This document shows, in pieces, positions 12,111 to 25,939 of a stretch of 64,000 nucleotides of DNA. The position numbers and the translations under genes are program-made. Numbering within the stretch: the stretch's first letter is position 1; every line of letters begins with the position of its first letter. The stretch comes from Prinia subflava (taxonomy: Eukaryota; Chordata; Aves; Passeriformes; Cisticolidae): contig NC_086249.1 in assembly GCF_021018805.1 (NCBI RefSeq), positions 79,076,472-79,140,471 on the forward strand, written 5' to 3'. The notes below the pieces were generated by a model. That model searched no databases, had not been told where the DNA came from, and saw nothing but the letters and a program-made list of their open reading frames with translations.

Positions 12111-15100
12111 ATGTATTAGATTAATATTTTTTGTAACTTGGTTCTGTACTAATGCTATGAAAAACACTTTCTGAATGCAGCCCACTGGGAAGCGCTTGCC
12201 TCGGTAAAGTAAAAGCATCCAAGCCATCTGCAGGTAAGGGACAAAGACCATACCTCTTCCTCAGCAGGCAAATACCAAAGCCGGACACGCCAGTTCCAAA
12301 AGCAGCTCCTTTGGATTAAAATCAGGGGCAGATGCCTGAAAAAAAATACCGTGAAAGTTGTGATAGTAGTGTTGCTCTTGAACTTGCTTTTTGATGCTCT
12401 ATGAAAAGGTTTGTTTTCAACTGCTTTATAAAGAAACTGGGTTTGGAAGGTGAGGAATAGATCCATCTATCATCTCACTCTCTAACAGCCCATGCTACCC
12501 CATGGGTGAGTTTAGCCTGGATCTCAGGTTCCTTATCAGTCAAGAGATTGGCAATGAGAAATATACTACAAAAAATACTCCTAATTTTGGTTATTAAATA
12601 ATTACAGATTTTCTATATCAACATCTTCTACAAGTCAATAGCATGATAGAAGGAAAACAGATTTTTTTTAAAGATATTTGCAACAAGCAAAAGTTGCCAC
12701 CCAAATCTAAATAGCAACTGCCTTATATTCATAGCCTGCTTTGTTTCCCTGTAGTCCATTACAATGGTAAAAAACACACCAAAGCAACTGCAGTGCCAAA
12801 TTCTCCCATTTTTAATGTGTGACTAGCTCCATAAATTGTGTTTAAATAAATAAAGTCCATAAAAGATGGAATGTTGTTGCATTATTATTATATTTTTAGA
12901 GATAGTTCTTCAAGCAAATTTGCAGAGGCTCTGTCAGTTTAGAGATGACATTTCCATCTGTTTGGTTGGGTCTTTTACTTTTTACCCACTGCTGATGTAA
13001 TGTAACTAACACCAGAAAGCAGAGAAACTAGGAAGTGGAGAAGTGGGTGTTGTATTTTATTGTGTGTGTCCATTTTCTGGTTTTTTTTATAGTGCTCCCT
13101 GCACAGGGAGGAGAACCTGTTGCTAAGTGTCACAGCCCCATTGTCTCCAGGGATCTTTTACAGAGGCAGGAAAAAAAAAAAAAAAAAAAAAAAAAAGCTT
13201 TAAATTGTGAAGAATCCTTGTGGCTTTACTGCAACTCCCTCAAGCCACCCCTAGCTGATATGTTTCAACATATAAAATTACAAAGTGATGTTATCCATTT
13301 AAAATGTGTTTCACCTATTAGTATTCCAGTGTGCTTTGCCTACTGTGTTTAGAAAATGCCAGTATTGAAGTTTCCCAGGAATTTCAAACCTATCAAGACA
13401 GCCAGTGCTGAACACAGCCCAATCATTTCTAAATGAAGCCAGGATTTAAAATTTTAAAAACCCAAATAGAGAGATTAGAGATGAAACCAAAGAGCAAAGT
13501 TGTCATTGGGATGTGGAGAGAGCCCTGTCCTTACAGGTTCCACACAACAGAACAGTGCACCCCTCCCATCCCAGAGGCCACAGCTCCTGCTGGGGGCTGT
13601 GGGGCCAGCTTGTCCTGGGCATTTCTGGAAGGAGGGTCATGGCTTCAACCACCACTTGCAGACAAAGGAATTATTCCCCGACTGTGGGCACAGGGGCTGC
13701 ACAGAGCTTTGGACTGGACTCCTTTCCGAGTTGTAGCTCGATATCATCCAGCCAAAACTGATCCCAAAACTTGACAGTGCTGCATTGAAGGGACTTTGAT
13801 CAATAACTGCTCATGGGTTTTGGTTCTTCTGCTAGTCCTCTTCTGAAAAGAAAACTCATAGCCCCAGGTGCACACAACCTGCTACAGCATTCACTGGCAC
13901 ACAAGCGTGTACGGGTACTCTCCTCTCCCCAGCCATTCGTGGCTCCTTGAGAAGTTTGCTATATTTTCCTTAGGTTTCAGAGTGTTGCAGTGCAAAAAGC
14001 TGTCCCTCTAACAGGTATTTAAAATCTGCATCCTATTCTTTCCTAACAGTAATAAAAATAGCTGGAAGAGTTCAGTACAAGGATCCTAATTTCAGAAAGG
14101 TAAATCAGCAGCATATAAAATCATAATTCACCCTCTGCAGATTATAGACTTCTTATTTTCTTAACTGAGTAGTGAACAATAATTTCTGTTGTTTCTGTCT
14201 GGGTTGGTTTTTTTTTTGTCAGGGCAGTAGTGGTTTAATAATTTTTTCTACCTCTTAGAAGAAAACAGCAAAGCAAACAGTTATCACATGAGGAAAGGTA
14301 TGTTTGCATTTTATATACGTATGGCTAAACTCACACAAAGAAAAAACCAGACATTTCCCACTATAGAATTTTACCATTTATTATAGCCAGAGATACACAT
14401 GTCAGTTTTCCGTGTCGACACTTGACTTTCTAAAGAAAATGGGCACTTCTTTCTTTTAATACTGAGTTTTCACAGTTCTCACTGAAGTCAAATGGAGGAG
14501 TAAATGCCCAAAGCACTTGAAAAATAGTCACTTTCCTACAGTATTCCTTTTCTGTAGAGACAGCAAAAGCTGTCCCTCTGGCACAAAATAAGTAGACAAC
14601 CCTACAAACACTGTTCACATGCCCCAGAAATTCCAGCATGAGTCAGGGTATGCAAAATCAAGTCTCATGCAAAACTTAAGCAAACAAGCAGCAAAATCAC
14701 CCTCCTAACACTGAGTGCAGCTACTACAAGTTGCATTTTTGGATTTGTAGATATGGGATAGGAAAATAAGGGCAGAAAAGTTTTGACTGGCTTGTTCAAT
14801 AACCATATCTCAGTAGTCACAAATGATTAAAAAGGAAAATTCAGCTGGAAAAATTCTAAACATAAAGGAAGTTTCATAAGTGTCCTTTTGTAGTATCATT
14901 CTATTTGTTATATTTCTCACTAGAACAATATTATTCTGCTTGTATTTAACTTTGGATTTATTGTCAAATAATTCTTCTTTCTGTTATTGGATGGCACGAT
15001 TATTGTGTATTTATTCCTCCAGACACGTATCATGAACATTTTTCTTCCTTAGGTTCATATCATACTAAAGTCTGGAATTTGTAGCTTACCATTGCCTTCA

Positions 15101-18100
15101 TAGAACTGTAAGACACAAGGAGGAATAAAAATAAAAACATACCTTTTCATCAAATAGTCTACTAGCCAAAAAGAGAAAAAATAAGCTTTGTGTATTTCTA
15201 AATAGTCCTCTAGGAGTCTTATACTTGTGCTGTGTGTTATATATCGTATGGTTTCTTCCCCTGTTATGACATCTCTGATTACTTTAAAAAAAAACTCTCA
15301 AAAATGTTGAGGAACAAACCTTTGTATGGAACACTTTTAGTATGCTTTTTATTCTGACAAGATTAATAATTATCCTATAAGCATGACACTGTGTTTTAAA
15401 ATGTTTTTTTTCTGCTGTGAGTTAGGATTGTGCACATAAATGTGGAAAGAAAGGTTATTTCACAGCAGAGAAATACATATTTAAACAAACTGTGATTAAA
15501 TGTAAAAATTGCTAAAAAGCAAAAAGCATGAGATTTTTCTCGTCAAAGTTATTCTGAATTTAAAATATCCACAGTGAGTTTCCAAAGGACACTGGGCATT
15601 TGTAATGAAAGCACAAGCTACTGAAATTAATGGGAGATAATTGAGACAACCATTGCAAATGTCCCAGAGTTTTAGCCAAAACTGGAGAGAAAAAGATCCG
15701 CTTGTATAGCAAGTGACAACTGTGTCCCCTTCCCACCATCATCACCCTGTCTTCTTCTGTGCACCTGCAACTAATTCATGCTGGGAGCAACTGGCTATGT
15801 GGGAACCACTCTGCTGACCAACCAGACTTCTGCTGTCCTTCAGCGATACCTCACAAGTGCTGACAGTCCTCATGGCAGCCTCAAGTCTTTCCCAGAACAC
15901 ATAACTGCCCTTTCCACTGAGCTCATACACATCCAGCACTTCCCATTGATGCAAAGACATGGGCATGGGGCTTTTTTGTTTTTTCAAAATGCCCAGTAAT
16001 GTGTGTCCTACGTATCAGTATGCAGTGACCACAATTATTGCTGGCCTGATTCACTAGTCCAAGTGTGTGGGATGTAACCCTTAGATGGCTGAGGCATAAG
16101 GGCAAGATCAATGTGGCCCTGAGACCTAACTCCATTCACATCAAATAAATGCAAAAATAATCTCTCCGATATTCAGGTCTAATGGAAATACTTCAGGGAG
16201 CAGAGTGAGAGCTAGATCCTGCTCATTCCAATCAAACAAAACTCCACGTGGCTTCAGTGTCTGGGACAAGCAAGATTTGGCCCATCCCGAGCAGCACAGG
16301 TTTGGCTTCCACAGGCTGAGCTGCACCTGCTCATTGGAGAAGGACAGTGAAATATTGGGGCCAATAGACTTGAACTAAGGAGACAACCAAGGGTAACACC
16401 TTGTCTGCACTTAAATGGATGGCAAGGCAAGCAGTGGCACCCAATTTGTCCCTGAGCTTTAGTGCTGGGCTTCAACCATGGCACAGTCTTTCTACTTGCT
16501 TTACTTGAAGGAGTAATTTTAAAAAAAATTAATGCCAAGTGCCAGAGGGCTCACTTTTTCACAACATTAAACTGAATCATATCAACTCCCATTCTAAATA
16601 TAAAATATGATTGCATTACTTGACTTCATACTTTTTTAAAGGTCCCATTGTGGTGGGGTTTCACAGGTATTATGGACCATATCAGTCCATTTCATCTAAT
16701 TAATCATCTACTTAAAAATGTTTTTCTTATATCATAGTGGAAAAAATAAAATATATTCTTTTTTATCATTTCCAAAATTAAATTCATATTCCATAATGAC
16801 CGTATTTCATGTGCAAAATAACAAGATATGCTTACATACCTGACTTCACTTCTTTAGTGAGTTGCTTCATTTGTAAAACGTTGCATATAAGATTAGAACC
16901 TAAAATGAATTACTTGGTTTTTCTTGATATGAAATCTTGTTTAAGTTCACAGCAATTTTAAATATGATACATTTAAAATATTAATATTTCCCATATATTA
17001 TTCACTAACTTTCAGGTTTCATCTCAAGTTAGTGGCACTTCATATTTCAAAGGAAGGACTGTTTCTTTTTTTCAGTACTAATGTTCTATTAATTCACTTT
17101 GTAATATCATTCTGGTTCAGACAAATAAAATTGCACTAAATTGCTTATGCCAAGAATCATGCTAAAGTTGTTGGCACTATATAAAATTCCATAATCCATT
17201 ACTATTTTATAAGTTTTTTATATAAGTGGCATCTTTTTAGGCATAATTCATAGTCCCATTTAGTTAGTTCTAGAAGGGCAAATACACACAGAGGGATTTT
17301 TATGCTGAGATGGGAGTGTATGTAGGTATTTACAGTAAAGTCTGTAATGAAAGTGACTTCTGCAATGTACCAGATACAAACTCCCAATGAACTACCTTAA
17401 CAGCTTTTTCTTTACGAATATTTTTTTTATTTTGGGCAGTTTTCTCTTCCAGCATGTTTTTTATCACACGCATGTATAAACACATATGTATGTACACACA
17501 TACATTTGTGAAAAATAAATTTGTGTGCGTACTGAAATACTTGAATGGCCTCATATGCATATTATGTAACATATGCCATTCATGTAATCACTACATACAA
17601 AAAAAAATCATTTTATAGATACAAATAAAACATGTGAAAGAAGTCCTTAAAGACCCATAAAGGCCTCGACATAGATGGATTTTTTATCACATCCAAAGAA
17701 CTGAAAGAACCATGGATATAAACCAATCTTTTTGTATGTCCATTTATATTTTATACGCTTTACATAAAGTCCATGTGGCCACAAAGCTATTTCCAGACAT
17801 GTGGATGAAAGTTACATCTGGTTAAACTGAAAACTCTTTAATGAGTAAAGCAGTATCTAATCCCATGAAATGCCTTGCTGGAGTGAAATAATTACTAAGT
17901 GCTGGAGCAAGAGTAGCAAACTGCAATAAAATCACCTGTAAGTAGATGGGATGAACTATAAATACACTTTAGTATTTGTATAGTTGACTTTCATCAAAAT
18001 CAGATGTTCAGGAGGCAGAAATCCAACTCCGAGGAATGGAGATTAATACATATATATGAATATATAGTCTGTGACTAAGTTTGCAATATGGTTAATAATG

Positions 18101-18759
18101 TATACTCCTTTTCTAATGCCTAGTATTTGCTCCCTCTGCAATTTTAAAAATAAGAAAATTTGGTCCACCTCTTTTAAAAAAATAAATTGCAAAATAACTG
18201 ATGCAAATCCTTGTCACTTGTGAACACAATGAAATTATACAGAAAGGAGCAAATGTAGGAGAGGCTCCTCCTCAAAAATAGAAATGAATGCCCTGTTCCT
18301 ATAAGGTCCTCAAATGGCAGGATTTTGAAACATGAATTAGACCTCGAATGCAAATTAACTTTGGAAGGCAGGGAGAGGAAAAAAAAAAAAAAAAACAGAG
18401 AAACATACCAAGTCAAACGCTCCTTTTCCTGCCTATCTCGTCCGCAATGGTAAAATAGGCTAAACAAAACAAGTGCACATCAAGATAGAGCCAATTAAGG
18501 AATAGAGAGTGGAGGGGGGACAGAGTGAAGAGGAAGGCACCTCACTGAGCACATGGGGAGTGGGAGCACAGCATCCCACCATACCTACCTTATGAGTGTT
18601 CAAAGGAAGACAACTGGGGTAAATTGAAGCCAGCTTTGATTTTTGCCATCCGGTTGCACCCGGGATGCGGGGAAGTGGGGTGGGGCAGAAGGGTGGGTCT
18701 CGGGGGAGATAGACGGGTGGTAAAAAGAGTGGGGGTAAATACTGAGCGAGAGTACAGAA
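12111..18759. other. Intergenic, no gene seen
   Basis: Long AT-rich non-coding region. It contains an A26 run (13171-13196), a T run near 14209-14217, two ATGCAAAA near-octamers 18 bp apart (from 14650), alternating CA/TA-rich DNA near 17470-17530 and an A run near 18381-18395. A possible minus-strand exon at 12254-12335 is discussed under findings. No supported gene. Confidence 0.55.
13171..13196. repeat. Poly(A) tract A26
   Basis: Uninterrupted run of 26 A, with no LINE or SINE sequence recognised upstream, so it is called a simple homopolymer. Confidence 0.9.
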
Positions 18760-18763
18760 CGCT

Positions 18764-18771
18764 ATGCAAAT
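18764..18771 (+). promoter_or_regulatory. Perfect POU octamer site
   Basis: ATGCAAAT just upstream of a T/G homopolymer junction and a CpG island, about 12.6 kb upstream of POU3F3. It is a candidate POU-binding site; one site alone is weak evidence. Confidence 0.3.
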
Positions 18772-18779
18772 AGTTGAGC

Positions 18780-18808
18780 TTTTTTTTTTTTTTTTTTGGG
18801 GGGGGGGG
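18780..18808. repeat. T18-G11 homopolymer junction
   Basis: A run of 18 T directly followed by 11 G. A longer counterpart (T20-G16) lies at 47064-47099. Lengths of such tracts are often unreliable in assemblies. Confidence 0.85.
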
Positions 18809-18839
18809 TGTGGAGGGGTGAGAAAAGGCACCGTCAGTG

Positions 18840-19560
18840 AGAGGTGAGTGGGTCCCCGAGCCGTCCGCACACGCGTGGGGGAGGGTGAAGGGAGTTGTGC
18901 GGGAGCGCCGGCGCGGGGCAGCGCTGCCCACGGAGGGGCGCGGGGCCGGGGCTGGCGGGGCGCCGGGACTGCACCTTCCCAGGAGCAGCGGCTACTCCAG
19001 ATGGGGAGAGAGGGGGTGCCGACCCCCCTCCTTCCGTCAGTCATCTCCTCCCTAACCCCCCGACCGCTCCCCCCAAATCACGGCTGCCTCACCGCTCCCG
19101 GCAGCTCCCCGCTTAGAAATGGAGACCAGCAACTCTCACCAGAGCTCAACCGCATCCCACGGTCCTGAGGAAGGAGTTTGGGGCGGCGGGGGGAAGCGGA
19201 CGAGAGGTGTGGGGAAGGGGGGGGTGGGGGGGTGTTGGAGAGTGACGGTGAGGCGAGGAGGAGGAGGAAGGAGGAAGGCTGGGAAGAAGGGGGTGGGGGG
19301 AGACGGCTTCTGAGATGTAGCCAGCCCAAATGGGAGACGATGCTGGAACAGGGGCTGCGTCATTTCGGGGCTGGAAGAGGGCTCAGCTCCCCTCCACCTC
19401 TTCCCTGTCTGCAGGCAGGGAGGACAGATACCAGCAGGCCAGGGCAGGATGCGGGGCGCTGTAGGGTCGGGACCACCTCCGCCCGCCCTTATCCGCAAGC
19501 CCCCGGGGCCGGGATGGGGAAAGAAAACCCCACGCCAGGAAAAGAAATAAGCCGCCTTCG
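18840..19560. promoter_or_regulatory. CpG-rich island, upstream
   Basis: GC- and CpG-rich DNA, densest at 18840-18980 and again at 19440-19520, joined by G-rich sequence at 19170-19310. ORFs here (up to 194 codons on the minus strand, 18460-19044) are Pro/Arg/Ser-rich in several frames at once, as GC-rich DNA gives by chance. It could be a non-coding RNA promoter or a Polycomb-type island of the POU3F3 domain. Confidence 0.5.
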
Positions 19561-22450
19561 GTCTGCCTAGCGATGCCAGAAAAGACAGGGGCAGGGAGAG
19601 GAGTACGGGACTCGTCGGACACAAGGCAGTAGGCAGAACGGGGGCCCGAGGCAGGGCCAACTCCTGCGGGGGTAACAGGGTCCCGGGACGGCGAGGGTAG
19701 GAGGAATGATCGGGATTTATAACGCCGGGGGAGGCTCACAGCCTTTCAAAGAGTCTCAGCTGGGTGAGTGGAAATGCCTTCTGCCCCTTTCACATATGGA
19801 AGAACAGCGATCTTTAAGGGGGGGAGGGAAAGCAATTTTTTTTTCTGCTGGACAGTGGATGTCTCTGAGATTATTGTCATGTCCTATGGCAGCAATTATA
19901 AATAAAGTTTTTTTCTGCACAGCGGAAGTAGCAAAGACTGAGGGTCTGAAGCTAGCGAATGGCCAGCAGCTACCCTGATCTTTGCTGGTCCATGCTGGCA
20001 AGGTGGTGGCCTGGCCCTGTATTGAGAGACTGTGGGCACACTATGCTGCATGTCTGAGGCTCAGTTACAGGCCTGGGAAAACTTTCCTCATTTCAACTCT
20101 GCCCATCCAGTCCAAGACAGTTTCCTTCTGGAGCTCATCCCTTCAAAAGCTTTCTAAATTCAGCTTCAAATACTCACTTTCATATATCTTATTTTTTAAA
20201 AAAGAATCCTTTTCATACCACCCCTGTGGTCCCATGTTTAAAAAGCAAAGCTGCTCAGTGGGCTGAGATCACAGGTGCTATCATGGAGGTCCATGGTGAG
20301 TGTCAGTATAAAGCAAGAGAGAATTAAGTCCCCAGGCAAGATTAGAGTGCTGGTACATAACCATGTACAGCCTTGTCCAAGCCTTCTACAGCACCTGCCA
20401 GAGCAAAGGTGTTGCAAGTAAAGCCCTGAAAATATTGACCATAGTCATTATTGTTATGTGCATAAATATTTTAGCTTCTTTTATGACTCTGCGCATGTGT
20501 GTGTACGCAATATATGTGCACGCTCATACAAACACATTTATATCTATGTATATATTCAATAGTGATGGGCCTGTTAAACTGAGTAGTGATTCTCTCACTG
20601 TTGTATAATACACACATAGTGATGATAGCTAAGGTGTTTGGGGGTGGGGATGCATAATATCTTATAAATTTGAAGTTTTTATCAGGCAGAGCAGATTACT
20701 TTAAGCGTTCAATTTCTCAGCGATCCAATTTTATTAGGATTTACTATCATTTGTGCTGCACATCCCTGGGGAAATAATGCTTTGATTAATGTAATCCTGG
20801 GCTGGGATCCGCCACATGCCCCTCTCCCAAGAGAAGGGCCCTGTTTGACAAACAAAAATAGAGCAGCAACTATTGCAATCTGCACTCACCTTTTGTAAGC
20901 ACATAGACCTACACACACACTCAGATACAAAATATAACCCTCTCCTCCCCCCAACCCCAAATACAATAGCAGCATCTCAAAACAATGTGCACTTATTCAT
21001 TTACACACAATGCCTCTGATTCAATGTGGGCTGTACAGTCCAGCCCTCAAATGCACAGAGACGGCCCAAAAAGGATTCTGCTCTGTCCCCTGCTGAGAAG
21101 CTGAAGCATCTCTGGGAAGCTCAATGCTTCTCTGTGTTCCAGGCCCTCCTTGGGCTCCCAACATTTCTGCCTCTTTGTTTCCCACAGCAGAGCTTGCCAC
21201 AAACCGTTTTCAAGTCCTCTCCTTCAGACCCCGGGGCTGGAGAAGCTGTCCCTCCGAGGCTCCCTAGCACCTACCAGGGGGACATGTACCTCTCTAAATG
21301 GGTCCTGGTAAGTGAATCACAGCCAGGCACTCTGCTCAGCTGACAGGGGGAGTGGGGGACCCAGAAAACAAAGTCAAACAGAAAGACTTGTCACATACAT
21401 TTTTAAAGAGAAAAAAAGAAGTATTCCTCCGCCTTTGGGGGTTGCTGGGGTTTGAGCAGCTTTGTTCCAGCCACCACCACCACCCCCCGCCCCCCTCCCG
21501 CTCCTTCTGTTTGTGTCAAAGGCTGGCAGGAACAATAGCGTTTAAACAGAAGTAAACATGCCCAGATCAGAGCCCAACCCCAGAGAAAGGGAAAGCTTTC
21601 TTTACATCCCTAGGTGAACTGGCCGGTGTTTCCCCCTTTCTTCCTTCTCCCCTCACGCCCACAAAACAATGTCTATTCCCGGCAGCCCAAATAGCAGTTT
21701 AATGTTGAATTTCTTCCTGTCACCCCGCCGGAACAAAGAGGGTCCCACTGCACCTGAGGAGGATATACAGTCTCTCAAAAAGGGCTCTGGCCGCACTTGG
21801 GCCACTCTTTCCCAAGTCCAGAGTAATAAATCCACGGGAAGAAGGAGGGGAGGGATCTCCAGGCTGGAGATGAGGAGGGATGCAGTTTGTGCCTAGGTTT
21901 TCAGTAAGCTGCTGCTCTCTCCTTCGTGTTTACCCACTGACCCCCAATACGGTGACTCAGCGATTACAGAGCACTGGGTGTCTGTATGTATAAGGGTGTG
22001 AAGGGGAGCGGGGGGGATTCCTCCCCCTTTTCTCTTTCTTTTCTTTCCTGATGAAAAACGTTGCAATTACATTTCTGCATGCTGATCAGAGAGTTCAAAT
22101 AACAAGCCTTAAAAGCATTATCAGGCTCTTATTAAAGAGGGAAGAGGGAAGTGAAGGGGGGAATAAATCCAGACGCCTGGATGTATGTGTACCTATATAT
22201 GCACACACCTATATAGATACATATTTGAATGACAGACTGCTACAAGAAGAGATGGACTGTTGTTCAGCCCGAATGCCTTCACCCCGGCAGATGAGGGAAG
22301 AGCCTCAATTTAAAACACCAACCCAACTACAGAAGAAAAAGCAAGACGCGCAAATCACTCCAGGGAAAAGTTATTTAGGCGCAGTCTCTAGATTTTCCCA
22401 GTACAAACTGACTCTCCTACCGGGTTTGATCCAGTTTTCCTGCTCCCCTT
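19561..22450. other. Intergenic, mixed composition
   Basis: No supported gene. The part at 20640-20830 is repeat-free, AT-rich and dense in TAAT/ATTA cores (for example TTTGATTAATGTAATCC near 20782) and may be a conserved element. A C/G-rich run lies at 21476-21500, and short CA/TA-rich runs lie near 20500-20560 and 22180-22230. Confidence 0.45.
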
Positions 22451-22690
22451 CCCCCTCCCACCCCGGGGGGATCCATCCCTATTTCGCGTTTTCCTCCTCA
22501 GAAGTGGCTCCCGCCGCCCCGCCCGGGAGGGCGTTTGCCGGGACCCCAGCGTGGCCGCGGCCCCTTCAGCGCCCGCGGGAAGGGCGGCGGGGCGGGGGTC
22601 GCTCCCGGGGACGCGGGGTGGCCTCGGGCTTTCGGGTTCCAGCCTCCGCCCCCTACACTGCTACCCCCGTAACTCTTGGCAGGCGGCAAG
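22451..22690. promoter_or_regulatory. Small CpG island
   Basis: About 200 bp of very GC-rich, CpG-dense DNA about 8.8 kb upstream of POU3F3. ORFs crossing it (for example 22051-22722, 223 codons) change composition abruptly at the island edge and have no domain, so no gene is called. Confidence 0.5.
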
Positions 22691-22729
22691 AAATTGTTTC
22701 AGAAGTAGGGTGGTGGGGCTGAATTTAGA

Positions 22730-24990
22730 GAGGGGAGGAGGGAATAAATGCAAGGAGATGATGAATAACGTTAACTTTTGACTGTAAGAGTCATGATGGA
22801 GTTGAGCGAAGCTGCGGGGAAATATGTCATTTAATCCCAGGGCTACTGAAGTCCCTTTTATCAAACGTCGTGATGCTGGAATTATACTGCTGTAAAAGCG
22901 ACTGAGTACTTAAAAGTATCCAACATCAGGCAAATATATAGATTGGAGGAACGGGTGTAAAATGAAGGCACGTACAAACTAATCACGCGACCGTGAAAAA
23001 CCCAAGCGGATTAGATAAATATAAATAGATGTACATAAAAATAAATAAATAAAAAAAACTCTAGCTGCTGTATTCACACAAGGAGAACAGACAGCGTGTG
23101 CATGTTTGTGTGCAATGCCAAAAAGAGCAGCCTTAAGGTTGACCTACTGCAATCTGCACTGAGCTCCTCAGACAATAGACAAGTTCAAATGTCAAAAAAT
23201 CTAATAATAATAACCAGAGCTGCCAAACTGCACGAACTGTTTTCTGGTGTATCACAATTATTCACCCTCTTATCCATTAAAAGACTTCCAGTCCTTACGC
23301 GTGTAAAAGAAAGTCTATGTAATGCATATGGATCTTTTTTGTTGTTGTTGTTTATCACATGTGAAACGCCATTGAGATGGCAAGCACGCAAATCGGAATG
23401 ATATCATGTCTAATAAAAGCAGGGCTAAGGTTTTCACAGTCTCTTTTAAAAGACTCCAACTTGTAAATCCCCTTAAATGTCGCTACATGCACAATTATTA
23501 CTAAAAATCTACATGTTCAAGGGTCTGGACTGAAACTATGTATCCCTCTGATTTTGACATCGGTGGGAGCATTCGGTTTCCATCATATGTAATGTGTCTA
23601 CGTTGAGCTCAAGTCAACAGATAGATTGTTCCATTCATTTGGTAACTCTCATTACTTTCGGTGTGAGGTGAACCCTGAGCAAGACAGGTTGGGTAATATC
23701 AAAATTATGCAGCTGGGAAATAAAGGAATCTTGCTTTGCATGTACAGTTCTGTATTATTGTTCTAGTTTATTACAGAATCCGAAATGCTTTGTTATGCTC
23801 AAAACAACAAATAAGGTTCCGAGTGAAGCCTTCAGAATAAAAGGTATGGATAAATGATCCGCCTGCCTATTGTGTTTATCGTTTTTATCGCCAGCCTTTA
23901 AAAATAATCTGTGTATTTTCCTGTTTTCTCCAGATTGGTTAGTGTAATATCCCTAGTGCAGCTATCAACGTGGTCATAAGAACTATGAACTACAGCATGG
24001 GTAAGCTTGAAAAACCCAGAGCAGATCGCATTAGCCAAGAACGCTACATATCTGGAAGCCAGTCAACTTCACGTTTGCAGCTGACTGCTGTATTATGCAC
24101 GAATGTGTTTTACATATAGCAGACTGTATACGGAATATGTCTTTATGTTTAACATTTTAATTTGTAAATGCTAATTAGGCAGTTGGTCTCCACGGTTATA
24201 TTAGTACATACCTAATCATTTCCCACTATAAGTAAATGAATACTAAATACGGTAAACACTTTCTTTTCACTATTTCCACGACAGTATCTCTTCTACAGCC
24301 ATTTTCCAAAGGCTTCCATTCGGACAAAATAGGCATTTATTTTAAAAAGGAGGAGAAAAAAATGCACTCTGTAGCACTTCTACAATTAGGGTGCCACGGC
24401 AGGCATGGAGCCGCCAATCCTGGCCGGACTGGACTCTTGCAAAGGAAGCCAGAAAAGTTTAGTTTTCCCGAATTAACTTGTTGCTCGTTTCAGCGTTAGT
24501 TTTTCTCTTCGCTTGTGGTACCTAGTCGCCTGCTGCTGCAGGCACACAGCAGAGGAGCTGCCTTTCGAAATTCTGTTTTGTTTAAAATATAACGCAGGTT
24601 AAGCTTGGAGGATTGGGGGAAGGGGGGGGCAGAGGAAATCTGGGGAAAATCCGCTCGATCCCGACCCCGGGATGATGAACTTTGCTGGGGTCTTTCAACT
24701 CCAAAACCCGCCCGCTTCTCACGCCAGGGAAATGTTCACTAAACTGCAAATCTCAAGCAAGCGACCACGTTTCTGAGGAGAACTGCGCTCTGGAAATGTG
24801 TTTTACTAGTCTGGAATACTGCTAGTGCTCATTGCGCCAAACGCGGTAGGTGGAAAGTTTTGTTCATGTAAATATCCCAACCATTTTACCTCACGGTCAA
24901 TACACACAGAGACTTGACTCCGTTTTTCAAATGAAGAGCCACGAACACTTTAAATGAAAAGTGTAATTTCTTGTAGGTCGTTTTCTGTCT
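22730..24990. promoter_or_regulatory. Candidate conserved non-coding region
   Basis: About 2.2 kb of unique, transposon-free AT-rich sequence. Homeodomain-type cores are frequent, including CTAATTAG near 24170 and TTTGCATG near 23738 (7 of 8 match to an octamer). ORFs are short. The texture resembles the non-coding blocks that flank neurodevelopmental transcription factor genes. Conservation is inferred. Confidence 0.3.
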
Positions 24991-25003
24991 TTGATTACTT
25001 TTA

Positions 25004-25018
25004 GATCTCTCTCTCTCT

Positions 25019-25063
<45 letters not shown>
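25004..25063. repeat. (CT)n followed by T42
   Basis: About nine CT units end in an uninterrupted run of 42 T (25022-25063), one of the two longest T runs in the window. Confidence 0.95.
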
Positions 25064-25842
25064 CCTATGTATATGTTAGGCTTTTAGGCGGGGAGTTCAT
25101 CTTGCCAGGTTCTATCATATTTATGGGCTGTGTGATTTCCAGGGTTCCAATTGGTCTTTCCTTTATGGAGGCAAGAAATAAAACTTTCCTTGTGAGACGG
25201 AAACTGCTGGGGCTCCACCACGGGGGAACAAAGTGGCTTCAAGCTCCCGCCCCCGTGGCCAGCGCTCCGCACTGTCCCGGGGGTGCAGGTGCGTTGCAGG
25301 ATGCTTCAGCCACGAGGGTCTGTCCGTGCCCAGTGTCCTGCCAGCGGACGGGCACGGGGAGTGGTGAGAAGCAGCCGTGTTTGGGCAAGAATTCCACTCC
25401 AAAAATCACCCTAACCTGGCGCCCCCCTCCCCTTAAAAAAAAATAAAAGCCACCAACTAAATTTCTAAGTTCTGTCCCCTCTTGCAATCACTTAGGGAGG
25501 GAAGCAGAGAAGAGGAACGAGGGGCTGAGAGCAGGTGTGCTCGGGAAGGGACAGAGACCCGAGCTGTGGTGGCTGTCCATGTTGTGTTTAGTTGAGGTTA
25601 ATCTGCGAGTGTCCCGGACGGCGAAAACTTGTGCCGGGTGCGGGCAGGGCGGGAGGCGGGGGGAGCCCGGCGGTACCGCTGTCGCTGGCTCCCGCACACA
25701 GGTGGGTCAGGAGGGATCGGGGGGAGGAGTGACCAGCTTGAGGGGGGAAGGAGGGAAAATGAAAGGGGAAAAAAAAAAAAGAAAAACTAGCCACTTTTCC
25801 AGGTTCAATACAGCGATTAAATATTAAATTATGGAGAGAGGG

Positions 25843-25865
25843 AAAAAAAAAAAAAAAAAAAAAAA
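25843..25865. repeat. Poly(A) tract A23
   Basis: Run of 23 A between GC-rich blocks; simple homopolymer. Confidence 0.9.
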
Positions 25866-25939
25866 GAAAGGAATCGTTTTATTGCATCTCCAGAGGCTTA
25901 AGCGCTTTATCTGGGCAGGAAAAAAACCCCACAAAAACC

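Noticed and set aside
22051..22722. 223-codon + strand ORF
   Set aside because: AT-rich first half and CpG-island second half have clashing composition; no domain and no conserved-looking block.
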